Below are positions 16,953 through 25,289 of a stretch of DNA of 64,000 nucleotides, one piece after another. Source of the DNA: JAXLWB01 sp046328715 (GTDB lineage Bacteria; Chloroflexota; Anaerolineae; Caldilineales; Caldilineaceae); NCBI GenBank assembly GCA_046328715.1, contig JAXLWB010000019.1:62001-126000 (forward strand), given 5' to 3'. Below the pieces are notes generated by a model. It saw nothing but the letters and a program-made list of their open reading frames with translations, was not told where the DNA came from and made no database searches. Position 1 is the stretch's first letter, and each line of letters starts with the position of its first letter. A program made the translations under genes and the position numbers.

Positions 16953-17282
16953 ATGAAATATGTTCTGTTGGTTTACGTGGACCCATCACGAAAAGTGCCG
17001 GAAAACAATGCCGAGCTCACCGATAACTGGGTCAATGGCATGGACAGCCGGGGCATCCGGCTGATCGGATCGGAGCTGCGGCCGGTAGAAGAGACTACGA
17101 CTGTCACGGTTCTCAATGGCAAACTAACCCTTTCCGATGGCCCCTTTGCCGAGACGAAGGAGCATATCGCCGGCTTTGATATCATCGAATGCGCTAATCT
17201 GGATGAAGCAATCGCCGTCGCCGCCCAACATCCAGTCGCGCTCTTTGGCCATGTCGAAGTGCGATCGTTTTGGATACGGTAA
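16953..17282 (+). CDS. YCII-related DGPF-domain protein
   Basis: A 109-residue ferredoxin-like-fold protein starting MKYVLLVYVDP with the characteristic LSDGPFAETKEHIAGFDIIE segment. DGPF proteins are regularly encoded beside ECF42 sigma factors and are thought to take part in their signalling; their chemistry is unknown. The start ATG 16953 is preceded by AAGGAG; the frame is open 47 codons further up but without a site. The stop overlaps the start of the sigma factor gene by 13 bases, so both are translated together. Confidence 0.9.
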   Translation: MKYVLLVYVDPSRKVPENNAELTDNWVNGMDSRGIRLIGSELRPVEETTTVTVLNGKLTLSDGPFAETKEHIAGFDIIECANLDEAIAVAAQHPVALFGHVEVRSFWIR

Positions 17283-18544
17283 AAACGTTGACCACGCACT
17301 CTGCCGAGGAGATTCGGCACATCGTCACTCAGATGTTTGGCAACGAGTCGGGCCGCGTCGTCGGTACGCTGATGCGGCTGACTGGCGACCTGGATCTGGC
17401 GGAAGAGTGTGCGCAAGAGGCATTCATCGCCGCCCTGGAAACATGGCCGGAGACTGGTGTGCCGCCCAACCCTGGGGCTTGGTTAACCTTCGTGGCGCGC
17501 AACCGAGCGATTGACCGCCTACGCCGTGGGGTCAAAGAACGGCTAAAGCTCGAGCAACTCCAAGCGATATCCGAAGAAGTAGACCGCTCGCTGGCCATTC
17601 ATGATGGGGATGCGGATCTGCTGCGGCTGGTCTTCATCTGTTGCCACCCGGCACTCTCGACCGATGCCCAGATTGCGCTCACCTTGCGCCTGGTGCTTGG
17701 TTTATCGACTACCCAGATCGCGCGTGCCTTGCTGACCAGCGAGCCAACCATGACCCAGCGCTTGACGCGCGCCAAAAATAAAATCCGTCATTCCGTCATC
17801 CCCTTTGAGATGCCGGTGCCGAGCGCAATGGCGGGACGTTTGGCCGCCGTGCTGCACGTGATCTACCTGCTCTTCAACGAGGGTTACAGTGCCACGGGCG
17901 GCGATGAACTCGTGCGTTCTGAGTTGTGTTTTGAGGCAATCCGCTTAGCAAAGCTACTGATCAGCGTGGCCCCCGACCAGCCCGAAGTCCAGGGGTTGCT
18001 TGCGCTGATGCTCTTGCATCACTCCAGACGATCGACACGTCTGGATGAGCAGGGCGAACTTGTCCCCCTGTCGGAGCAAGATCGAAGACGCTGGGATCAA
18101 GCCATGATTGACGAAGGGGTCGCGGTGTTGGAGCAGGCGTTGCACCGCCGCAATGCTGGACCCTATCAGATTCAAGCGGCGATCGCTGCTTGCCATGCCA
18201 CCGCCGCCACCGCCGATGAAACCGATTGGCCACAAATTCAGGCCCTTTATGCCAAGCTGGAAGAAGTCTCGCCTTCGCCGATTGTCACTTTGAATCGTGC
18301 GGTGGCCGTGGCAGTGGTCGATGGCTCGGCAGCGGCGCTAGCTATCTTGAATCAACTTGAGGCCGAAGGCACGCTGGCTGGCTACCACCTGTTAGCCGCC
18401 ACCCAAGCAGAATGTCTGCGCCGGCTCGACCAGCCAAAACAGGCGGCAACTTACTATCGAAAAGCCTTGGGCGAAGTCAAAACCGAAGCAGAGCGCGCCT
18501 TTCTTCTGCGCCGCCTGGAAGAGTTAGCGCTACCCGAAGATTAA
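17270..18544 (+). CDS. ECF sigma factor, ECF42-like, with long C-terminal extension
   Basis: A 424-residue protein. The sigma-2 region (residues 10-75) contains NESGRVVGTLMRLTGDLDLAEECAQEAF and ends with PNPGAWLTFVARNRAIDRLRR. Sigma-4 is at about residues 120-170 (ALTLRLVLGLSTTQIARALLTSEPTMTQRLTRAKNKIR). The remaining ~240 residues are an all-helical TPR-like extension (LFNEGYSATGGDELVRSELC... LYAKLEEVSPSPIVTLNRAVAVA), which defines ECF42. No anti-sigma factor is present, as expected for this group, where the extension controls activity. The likely start is TTG 17270 inside the DGPF gene; a TTG at 17288 is possible. Targets probably include the neighbouring DGPF, MFS and DHFR-like genes. Confidence 0.88.
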   Translation: MDTVKTLTTHSAEEIRHIVTQMFGNESGRVVGTLMRLTGDLDLAEECAQEAFIAALETWPETGVPPNPGAWLTFVARNRAIDRLRRGVKERLKLEQLQAISEEVDRSLAIHDGDADLLRLVFICCHPALSTDAQIALTLRLVLGLSTTQIARALLTSEPTMTQRLTRAKNKIRHSVIPFEMPVPSAMAGRLAAVLHVIYLLFNEGYSATGGDELVRSELCFEAIRLAKLLISVAPDQPEVQGLLALMLLHHSRRSTRLDEQGELVPLSEQDRRRWDQAMIDEGVAVLEQALHRRNAGPYQIQAAIAACHATAATADETDWPQIQALYAKLEEVSPSPIVTLNRAVAVAVVDGSAAALAILNQLEAEGTLAGYHLLAATQAECLRRLDQPKQAATYYRKALGEVKTEAERAFLLRRLEELALPED

Positions 18545-18557
18545 CAAAAGGAACTGT

Positions 18558-19820
18558 ATGTTCAATCTATTCTATCAAAAAACAGCCAATCGCAAAGCGA
18601 TCAAATCAGGCGAATTGATTGCGCTGATAGCCTGTATTATGATGTTGACCGCCGTGGCGATTGACATCATGCTGCCTGCCTTTGATGACCTGCGCCAATC
18701 CTTCGGGTTAAGGAAAGAATCCACGGTCACGGCCCAAATTGTCACCTTCTTTTTCTTGGGACAAATTGGCCAGCTTGTCTATGGCCCGCTCTCCGACCGC
18801 TTTGGCCGCTTGGCGATCTTGCGCATTGGTTTTCTGCTTTACATCGGTGGCTGCGTGGCTACGGCATTCCTGCCCAACCTACAGGCAATTCTCGCTGCAC
18901 GCTTTGTCGTCGGCATGGGCGCAGCAGCCATGACGGTCAGCGCGGTCGCCTGCGTGCGCGATCGTTTTGTCGGGGATAGAATGGCACGCACCATGTCACT
19001 CGTGCTTACCATCTTTCTCTTTGTGCCGGTGATTGCACCCTTTGTGGGTTCAGCCATCCTCGCTGTCACCTCCTGGCAAGGAGTCTTTCTCACCCCGGCC
19101 TGGATCGCCATCGTGGTGTTGATCTGGTCGTTTCGGCTAGATGAATCACTTGCGCCAGAACGACGCCTGCCATTGGATGGAAGGACGTTGCTGGGTTCGG
19201 CTCGGCTCGTGCTGAGCAATCAGCTCTTTACACGTTATACGACGATCACGGTGATCCTGTTCTCGGCCTTTAGCTCCTACATCGGCAGCTCTGAACGCAT
19301 CATCGGCGAGATCTATGGACGGCCCGAACTGTTTGTCTGGCTTTTTGCGGCTGTTGGGGTCACCATGGCGCTTTTCACCTTTGTCAACGCCCAACTCGTA
19401 GGCCGCATTGGCGCACAGCGAGCGATTCGTTTCCTGTTGCTCACCTATCTGTTGGTGGCGAGCATCTTGTTTGGCCTGACGCTCTGGCGACAGGGCACGC
19501 CGAATCTTTATGTTTTCTTCATCTGTGTCGCCTTGCTCCAGGGCATTCAAGTTGCTATCTCGCCCAACAGCAGTGCGCTGGCCTTGGAACCGCTCGGAGC
19601 TACGGCGGGGATGGCAGCGGCGATCAATGGCGCAGCATTCTTTGTCGTCGGGTCGATGCTCGGGTCGTTGATTGACCGTCTGCTGGTCAATTCGATTACG
19701 CCACTGGCCGTCGGCTATCTGCTTGCGGGTCTGGTTGCCAATGCGCTCGTCTATGTGGCGGTTCCACACTCAATGCCAGCGCCGAACCAGGAACTTGCAC
19801 AACCCGTTCAACTATCATGA
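18558..19820 (+). CDS. MFS multidrug efflux transporter (Bcr/CflA family)
   Basis: A 420-residue inner-membrane exporter with twelve predicted membrane segments. The first is LIALIACIMMLTAVAIDIMLPAFDD, and the MFS loop motif QLVYGPLSDRFGRLAILRIG lies between segments 2 and 3. The DIMLPAFDDL sequence in the first segment is typical of the drug/proton antiporters of the Bcr/CflA group. It begins 13 bases after the sigma factor and so probably belongs to the ECF42 operon, consistent with export of a toxic compound. Confidence 0.9.
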   Translation: MFNLFYQKTANRKAIKSGELIALIACIMMLTAVAIDIMLPAFDDLRQSFGLRKESTVTAQIVTFFFLGQIGQLVYGPLSDRFGRLAILRIGFLLYIGGCVATAFLPNLQAILAARFVVGMGAAAMTVSAVACVRDRFVGDRMARTMSLVLTIFLFVPVIAPFVGSAILAVTSWQGVFLTPAWIAIVVLIWSFRLDESLAPERRLPLDGRTLLGSARLVLSNQLFTRYTTITVILFSAFSSYIGSSERIIGEIYGRPELFVWLFAAVGVTMALFTFVNAQLVGRIGAQRAIRFLLLTYLLVASILFGLTLWRQGTPNLYVFFICVALLQGIQVAISPNSSALALEPLGATAGMAAAINGAAFFVVGSMLGSLIDRLLVNSITPLAVGYLLAGLVANALVYVAVPHSMPAPNQELAQPVQLS

Positions 19821-20027
19821 AGTGAGTTGAATGTAAGCGTAGCTTGGTAACGACTTATCTCATGTAACACAAAAAACAGACATCCATTAACGCAAGGGAG
19901 CAAAGCTGCAAAGGCTCATCTTACTGATTTACTGTCCAGCCACTTAGAATGAAAGCAACCAGCCTTTTGTCTTCCTTCCGTCTTTGCCTCTTGGCGACCT
20001 TGCGTTAAAACCTTCGAGGAAAATCTC

Positions 20028-20645
20028 ATGCGCAAACTGATTGTCAATAACTTCGTCACACTCGATGGCTTTTACGAGTCCAAGAACAAAACCTTCGACA
20101 CCTTTTTCGACTACTATCACCCTGACTATGCCGGTGACCAGAACTTCGACTATTACGCAGCGGAACGGCTGCGCGCCGCCGACACCTTGATCCTGAGCGG
20201 TCGCACCTCCTATTTGGGCAACAAGAGCTACTGGACAAGCGTACCCAACGACCCCAACGCCACCCCCATCCGCCAAGAGCTTGCCCAACTCTTCCAGCGC
20301 ATCGACAAGATCGTGGTTTCAGACAAGATCATAAGCGAGGATTTGACCCCTTGGGACAACACCCGCATCGTGCGCATGCCGGATCTGCACCAAGAAGTGG
20401 CCGCGCTGAAAGAACAACCTGGCCGTGAAATTCTGGTGCTGATGGGGCGCATCCTCTGGAACGACCTGATCCGGCACGACCTGGTCGACGAACTCCACCT
20501 CACCTTCTTCCCCATTCTTGGCGGCGAAGGCGTCCCCCTCTTCGAGGGTCGCCCACCGGTCTCGTTTAAACTTCTCCACACCCGCTCGTGGCAGGGGTCA
20601 GGCAATATTCTGGCCTGTTATCAAGTGAGTCGGGCGGCGAAGTGA
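20028..20645 (+). CDS. Dihydrofolate reductase family (RibD C-terminal-like) protein
   Basis: A 205-residue protein starting MRKLIVNNFVTLDGFYES, the usual opening of the small DHFR/RibD-C family. A later GREILVLMGRILWNDLIRHDLVDELHLTFFPILGGEGVPLF segment forms the NADPH-binding core. It is probably a cytosolic NADPH reductase of unknown substrate. Such proteins are frequent companions of ECF42/DGPF modules. It follows the MFS gene after 207 bases that contain no other gene; the start ATG 20028 has GAGGAAAATCTC upstream. Confidence 0.85.
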   Translation: MRKLIVNNFVTLDGFYESKNKTFDTFFDYYHPDYAGDQNFDYYAAERLRAADTLILSGRTSYLGNKSYWTSVPNDPNATPIRQELAQLFQRIDKIVVSDKIISEDLTPWDNTRIVRMPDLHQEVAALKEQPGREILVLMGRILWNDLIRHDLVDELHLTFFPILGGEGVPLFEGRPPVSFKLLHTRSWQGSGNILACYQVSRAAK

Positions 20646-20707
20646 TGGAGGTCGAAGGAACCTAGCTCAGTAGATGCTGCTTGCAGTTGCACAATTTTCG
20701 ACAGATT

Positions 20708-20823
20708 CCACAACCCGTAGCCGCTGCATTTTGCTGCGGGTTGTGGACATGACCGACATTTGTAGAATTCAACGTTGTTGGATTGACCGGCTTTTGTGCG
20801 GCTGCAAGCACGCACCTACAAGT
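20708..20823. repeat. Hairpin and a shared repeat segment in the 20646-20953 gap
   Basis: CCACAACCCG (20708-20717) and CGGGTTGTGG (20737-20746) form a perfect 10-bp stem. Further on, at 20797-20823, GTGCGGCTGCAAGCACGCAC plus CTACAA repeats a segment of the nested element at 11565-11725. The rest of the gap, up to the NACHT gene, shows no gene. Confidence 0.6.
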
Positions 20824-20953
20824 TACTCGACCTTGTTTGTCATGATATAAGACATCTCTATCTCATTCCTCCTGCCACTTGCTGATCCTGAAGACGCTGG
20901 TTACAATTCAGGTAGCCATCTTTCTCGTTTGTTCATAATGAAGGTTTCTCCCT

Positions 20954-23900
20954 ATGCCGACATCCACCTGGCTCAGCCAAGCCCGCCAATCGCTGGCCAA
21001 CTTCGTACAGACCATCGAAGATTGGGCTCCCAGCACGCTCTATGGCGCCGTGGCAGGTGCAGCCATTTTGCCCTTGCTGGCAACCTCTGGCGACCCCAAA
21101 GAAGCGCTGGCTGGCATTGTCGGCGGGCTGGGTGCCGACCTGATTGCCAACCAACTCGAAGCATGGAAAGATCGCAGCAATGGCAAAGACGAAATCGATG
21201 CAACCGCTTTCGCCAAACAACTGAGTGACGCCGCTAGAAACGATGCTAATTTGCGCACAAGCCTCGATGATCTGTTGCGCAAGATCGGTGCGCTGGAAGT
21301 GGTGATCAAAAATGCAGCCGATGACGAGCGCAAAGAAATTGCCGCTCAACTCGACCGCCAGTTTGCCAAAATCCAGAGCACGCTGGATGTCCACAAGATT
21401 TATGTCGGCGGCGACTGGATTACGGTAGGTGATATTAGCAATAGTCAAAATGTGGCCATTGGTGCGGGTGCACATGCCGGTGACATTCACTATCACTACG
21501 AACAAGATCCCGAAATTGCTGTTCGCCGCAACGCCCGCCGTCAAGCCTACCTCAACCACGTCTACGAAGAAGCCAGCCGCCTTTCGTTGGGCGGCATCAA
21601 CCGCAAAGCCGCCGAGAGCGAGAGCGAGGTTGCCATTCCGCTGGATGCGATCTACACTGCGCTGTGGACCGAGCAGAGTGATGGCGGAGAGGAGATGCTA
21701 CCTGGCAAACGCCAGTCTGCTGAAGGCATGGAAGAGCGCCAACGCCCCAAACTTTCTGCTGTTGCCCAATTGGACCGTCACGCCCGTTTGGTACTCTTGG
21801 GTACAGCAGGCAGCGGCAAAAGTACCTTTGTGAATTACGTGGCGCAATGTCTGGCCGGACAAACGCTGGGCATGAGCAATGCCAACCTGGCAACGCTCAT
21901 CCAAGCGCTACCCGACGACGTTGAAAAAATGGCAAACAATCCAGACCAGCAGTCCCCTCGCCAACCTTGGAGCCATAACAGTTTGCTCCCGGTGCGGGTG
22001 ATTTTACGCCATTTTGCCGCCACCCATCTGCCTAGCGCTGGCACAACAGCCACTGCCGACCACCTTTGGCAGCACATTTGTGCTGACCTGGCCGCGGCTG
22101 CGCTGGCTGAGTTTGCGGACGATCTCAAGGCAGAATTGCACACAAACGGCGGTCTGCTCTTGCTCGACGGGTTAGACGAAGTGCCGGATGCTGACCAGCA
22201 GCGCGAACAACTCAAGGCAGTGATCAACGACTTCGCCGCTAGCTTTGGCAAATGCCGCATTCTGATCACCAGCCGCCCCTACGCCTACAAACAGGAAAGT
22301 TGGAAGATCGATGGTTTTGTCGATACCACGTTAGCCTCCTTTAGTGACCCACAGATCCGTCACTTTATTGATCGCTGGTATGAACATATTGCGCCATTAC
22401 GCAACTACAAAAGTGATGACGCCAAAGGACGCGCCGAACGGTTGAAAAAAGCGATCTTTGACAGTGAGCGCCTGCATGTGCTGGCCGAACAACCATTGCT
22501 GCTCACACTGATGGCCAGCCTGCATGCCTGGCATGGCAGCGACCTGCCCGACAAGCGCGAGCGGCTTTATGCCGAGGCGGTTGATCTGCTGCTCGAACGC
22601 TGGGAGAAGCAGCGAATCGAGCGACGGGGCGATGGCACACAACTGGTGCAACCCAGCTTGCAGGAATATCTCCAAGTTGGGCGCGAGACTATCCTGGGTG
22701 TACTCGAACAGATCGCCTACGAAGTTCACGCTGGACAAGCGAACCTAGAAGGCTGTGCTGACATTCCAGTTGACACAGTCGTACAACGTCTTTATAAGGT
22801 GAGCAACAATCCGCAGGTAAAATTAGGTGAATTGATCAACTATCTAAGCCAGCGCGCAGGATTGTTGCTGCCCGAAGGCAATACCCTTTTCCGCTTCCCA
22901 CACCGCACCTTTCAGGAATATCTGGCTGCACTCTATCTGACGGAAGGCCCTGTAGATTTTCCGCAGACGATTGCTGATCTACTGCACCAGGATCCGGAAC
23001 GTTGGCGCGAGGTGGCACTGCTAGCAATTGCCGGGGCAGTGGGCAAAGTCAGTTCATTAGCCTGGGCGACGATTGATGCCTTTTGTCCCTTTGCGCCCAC
23101 CGAATCGGCCTTTACTCTGGCCGATGCCTGGGGTGCCCAGATTGCTGGACGAGGCTTACTCGAATCGGCCAAGTTGGAAAACTTGAGTGTGCGTAACGAA
23201 GAAAAGGTAGAGCGGGTGCGCCAGGGACTAATTCATGTGATGCGCTCTGGAAAATTCAGCCCACCTGAACGAGCACTGGCCGGACGCACCCTGGCCGGTT
23301 TAGGCGACCCGCGCTTTGACCCCCATCGCTGGTTCCTGCCCAACGATCCACTCCTCGGCTTTATCGAAATCCCCGGCGGCCAGTTCATCATGGGCAGCAA
23401 TAAGGAACTCGATCCACAAGCCAGAGACGACGAAACACCCCAACATAAACTTAACCTGCCCACCTTCTACATCGCCCGCTTCCCCGTCACCGTGGCGCAA
23501 TTTCGTGCTTCGGGCATTCAGCCAAGTGACAAAGATGCCTTTGCCGACCCCGACAACCATCCTGTGCGTTGGATCAACTGGTATGAAGCACTTTCATATT
23601 GCAATTGGCTCGACCAAACCTTACGCAACTCTGACCAAACACCACCCGCATTAGCGGAAAAATTACGTCAGGGCTGGAAGATTACCCTGCCTAGCGAGGC
23701 GGAATGGGAAAAAGCGGCACGCGGTGTGCAGGGACAAATTTATCCCTGGGCAGTCAATGATATTGACGCGCCTCTCGCCAATGATCAAGAGGCTGGCATT
23801 GGAGATAACAGCGCAGTGGGCTGCTTTCCGGCGGGAGCTAGCCCCTATAGCGTGGAAGAGATGGCGGGTAATGTATGGGAGTGGACGCGAAGTTTATGGG

Positions 23901-24124
23901 GCAAAGATCGGCAAAAACCAGAATTTGGCTATCCTTACAAAGATAATGATGGTAGAGAGAATTTAACTGCACCTTCCAATACTTTGCGTGTGTTACGTGG
24001 CGGAGCAAATTATAACGATAACAACGCGGTGCGCTGCGCCGTTCGTAACAGGCACGACCCGAACGTCAGGGGCGACTACTACGGGTTTCGCGTGATTGCG
24101 TCCCCATTCACCTCTGGAATCTGA
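20954..24124 (+). CDS. NACHT-domain STAND NTPase with C-terminal FGE/C-type-lectin-like domain; candidate DGR target
   Basis: A 1056-residue protein. The N-terminal ~110 residues hold a hydrophobic Gly/Ala helix (AGAAILPLLATSGDP) and a basic segment; a coiled region follows. At about 155-175 is a Gly/Asn linker (GDISNSQNVAIGAGAHAGDIHYHYE) common before NACHT domains. The NACHT domain has Walker A GTAGSGKST near residue 285 and Walker B LLLLDGLDEVPD near 397, then sensor TSRPYAY. Helical repeats fill 480-800. From about 805 (FIEIPGGQFIMGS) to the end is a formylglycine-generating-enzyme fold: FPVTVAQFRA, LPSEAEWEKAARG, EMAGNVWEWT, GFRVIASP. Such proteins are innate-immunity-like conflict NTPases in which the FGE/lectin fold senses a ligand. 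The last 100 coding bases look DGR-diversified (see the separate entry). Confidence 0.9.
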   Translation: MPTSTWLSQARQSLANFVQTIEDWAPSTLYGAVAGAAILPLLATSGDPKEALAGIVGGLGADLIANQLEAWKDRSNGKDEIDATAFAKQLSDAARNDANLRTSLDDLLRKIGALEVVIKNAADDERKEIAAQLDRQFAKIQSTLDVHKIYVGGDWITVGDISNSQNVAIGAGAHAGDIHYHYEQDPEIAVRRNARRQAYLNHVYEEASRLSLGGINRKAAESESEVAIPLDAIYTALWTEQSDGGEEMLPGKRQSAEGMEERQRPKLSAVAQLDRHARLVLLGTAGSGKSTFVNYVAQCLAGQTLGMSNANLATLIQALPDDVEKMANNPDQQSPRQPWSHNSLLPVRVILRHFAATHLPSAGTTATADHLWQHICADLAAAALAEFADDLKAELHTNGGLLLLDGLDEVPDADQQREQLKAVINDFAASFGKCRILITSRPYAYKQESWKIDGFVDTTLASFSDPQIRHFIDRWYEHIAPLRNYKSDDAKGRAERLKKAIFDSERLHVLAEQPLLLTLMASLHAWHGSDLPDKRERLYAEAVDLLLERWEKQRIERRGDGTQLVQPSLQEYLQVGRETILGVLEQIAYEVHAGQANLEGCADIPVDTVVQRLYKVSNNPQVKLGELINYLSQRAGLLLPEGNTLFRFPHRTFQEYLAALYLTEGPVDFPQTIADLLHQDPERWREVALLAIAGAVGKVSSLAWATIDAFCPFAPTESAFTLADAWGAQIAGRGLLESAKLENLSVRNEEKVERVRQGLIHVMRSGKFSPPERALAGRTLAGLGDPRFDPHRWFLPNDPLLGFIEIPGGQFIMGSNKELDPQARDDETPQHKLNLPTFYIARFPVTVAQFRASGIQPSDKDAFADPDNHPVRWINWYEALSYCNWLDQTLRNSDQTPPALAEKLRQGWKITLPSEAEWEKAARGVQGQIYPWAVNDIDAPLANDQEAGIGDNSAVGCFPAGASPYSVEEMAGNVWEWTRSLWGKDRQKPEFGYPYKDNDGRENLTAPSNTLRVLRGGANYNDNNAVRCAVRNRHDPNVRGDYYGFRVIASPFTSGI
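24002..24100 (+). other. Candidate DGR variable region (VR) with downstream hairpin
   Basis: The codons for NRHDPNVRGDYYGFR read AAC AGG CAC GAC CCG, then AAC GTC AGG, then GGC GAC TAC TAC. Every codon at a site that is Asn in typical templates ends in C and differs from AAC only at the two A positions, as expected from adenine-specific mutagenic retrohoming. The end GGGTTTCGCGTG is unchanged, as usual. Beyond the stop, CTCTG (24151-24155) and CAGAG (24167-24171) can form a small hairpin in a segment (TTTGACCCTCTGGGTTTTTG) that could be the initiation (IMH) part. No template repeat or reverse transcriptase is in the window, so this is inferred from one copy. Confidence 0.5.
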
Positions 24125-24245
24125 TCGCTTTGACCCTCTGGGTTTTTGAACTCTGCGACTTGGCAACAGAGCCAGTAGAGGAGCGGTCGAAATTTTTGTA
24201 GCAGTGGGGTAGGGCGCAGATAACGCCTGTCCCAGAAAGTTAAAC

Positions 24246-24316
24246 CTGTCATTCCCGTTTGGAATCTTCGTCGTTCAGGGGCAGACCTCGTTGGAGATTC
24301 CAAACGGGAATGACAG
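24246..24316. repeat. Perfect 22-bp inverted repeat in the 24125-24477 gap
   Basis: CTGTCATTCCCGTTTGGAAT plus CT at 24246-24267 pairs perfectly with AGATTCCAAACGGGAATGAC plus AG at 24295-24316, with a 27-base loop. It lies between the NACHT gene and a convergent antitoxin-like gene and could act as a two-way terminator. Its TGTCATTC...GAATC ends resemble several other junction repeats here. Apart from this and the possible DGR hairpin, the gap appears empty. Confidence 0.75.
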
Positions 24317-24477
24317 TCCGGCTCACGGGTTAATGACGAAATCACTCCCTTTTGCTCGATACCCATCATCAACCGTCACATTCACAGACATGGCCGCGAA
24401 CTTGAATTTTTCCTCGTTTCCACGCTCCGATGTGGAAATTCCGTCCAGACGCTCTGCGTCCCGATCCTGTATCCACA

Positions 24478-24795
24478 CTACCCGTTAACCATCTCCAACC
24501 GCCGCAACGTCAACTGATAACCCAGAGCGTGCATGATGGCGTTCACATTGTCCAATCGTGGGTTACCCTTAGCTGAAAGTGCCTTTTGTACGCCTTGTCG
24601 AGTCATGCCAACTTTTTCTGCTACTGTGGAAATCCCTCTGACACGGGCGATGATGCGCAGTGCGGAGAGCAGCGCCACCGAATCCCCATCTTGAGCATAG
24701 TCAGCGAAAATTTCATTGAGAAATTCGTCGATCTCTTCGGGGTGTTTTGTGAAATACTCTACACTGATTTCTTCCAAAGTTCGATAGTTAGACAT
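24478..24795 (-). CDS. HTH antitoxin-like protein (addiction module antidote, HI1420-type)
   Basis: A 105-residue protein. After an N-terminal helix region (EYFTKHPEEIDEFLNEIFADYAQDGD) comes an HTH at about residues 45-75 (ALRIIARVRGISTVAEKVGMTRQGVQKALSAKGNP). The ALRIIARVRG.S..A...G..R....KAL...GNP pattern matches the probable addiction-module antidotes whose partner is a RelE/HigB-like toxin. No toxin gene lies next to it: upstream, 15 bases away, is another antitoxin-like gene. It may be a solitary regulator or the remnant of a module. Confidence 0.82.
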   Translation of the reverse strand: MSNYRTLEEISVEYFTKHPEEIDEFLNEIFADYAQDGDSVALLSALRIIARVRGISTVAEKVGMTRQGVQKALSAKGNPRLDNVNAIMHALGYQLTLRRLEMVNG

Positions 24796-24810
24796 AGTCC
24801 AAGCTTCCTA

Positions 24811-25107
24811 TCAACCCGCAGCAAACGCTGCCTGTAATTGCTCCACCTGTCTGCTTGGACGCTTCTTGGCGAGATCATGGTTAGCTTGCAGATTCATCCA
24901 GAATTCTGGTGTGGTGCCGAAGGCTTGGGCAAATAGCCAGGCAGTCTCTGGGGTAATGCCACGCTTACCATTGACAATCTCATTGATGCGCTGTGTCGGC
25001 ACACCGATGTGTTGGGCAAGCTGTACCTGCGTTAGTTCTAAGGGTTTCAGAAATTCTTCCAACAGAATTTCTCCCGGATGGGTTGGAATTCGATTTTCAG
25101 GAATCAT
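24811..25107 (-). CDS. HigA-family antitoxin (XRE HTH)
   Basis: About 98 residues opening MIPENRIPTHPGEILLEEFL, the signature start of HigA antitoxins. The HTH is LTQVQLAQHIGVPTQRINEIVNGKRGITPETA, followed by FGTTPEFWMNLQANHDL. The start at 25107 is preceded by GGGGGAAG; an in-frame ATG at 25122 lacks a site. HigA binds and neutralises HigB RelE-like ribonuclease and represses the operon. HigB, normally just upstream, is absent: the next 80 bases lead to an operator of the divergent gene. It is probably an orphan. Confidence 0.88.
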   Translation of the reverse strand: MIPENRIPTHPGEILLEEFLKPLELTQVQLAQHIGVPTQRINEIVNGKRGITPETAWLFAQAFGTTPEFWMNLQANHDLAKKRPSRQVEQLQAAFAAG

Positions 25108-25196
25108 ATCTTCCCCCATCATACCTTATCAAACCGCTTCCCTGAAAGCAGAACCATACTCGGTCGCACCCCTAGTTTGCTCCCCACCACAAAATA

Positions 25197-25213
25197 CGGT
25201 ATATTGTATACCG
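25197..25213. promoter_or_regulatory. Palindromic operator CGGTATATTGTATACCG
   Basis: A perfect 7+7 inverted repeat with a TTG centre, about 77 bases before the dehydratase start. Its reverse complement (CGGTATACAATATACCG) matches the site on the promoter at 7783-7815 at 14 of 15 core positions. The shape is that of a dimeric GntR-type repressor site. It suggests shared control of the transporter/dehydrogenase region at 7 kb and the sugar-acid operon here. Confidence 0.65.
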
Positions 25214-25289
25214 CTTCCGTTGCTGACAAATCTTTATTGTGACTACCGGTAGGACAAGATTGCAATCTTGTCCTACGACACTCCAACCT

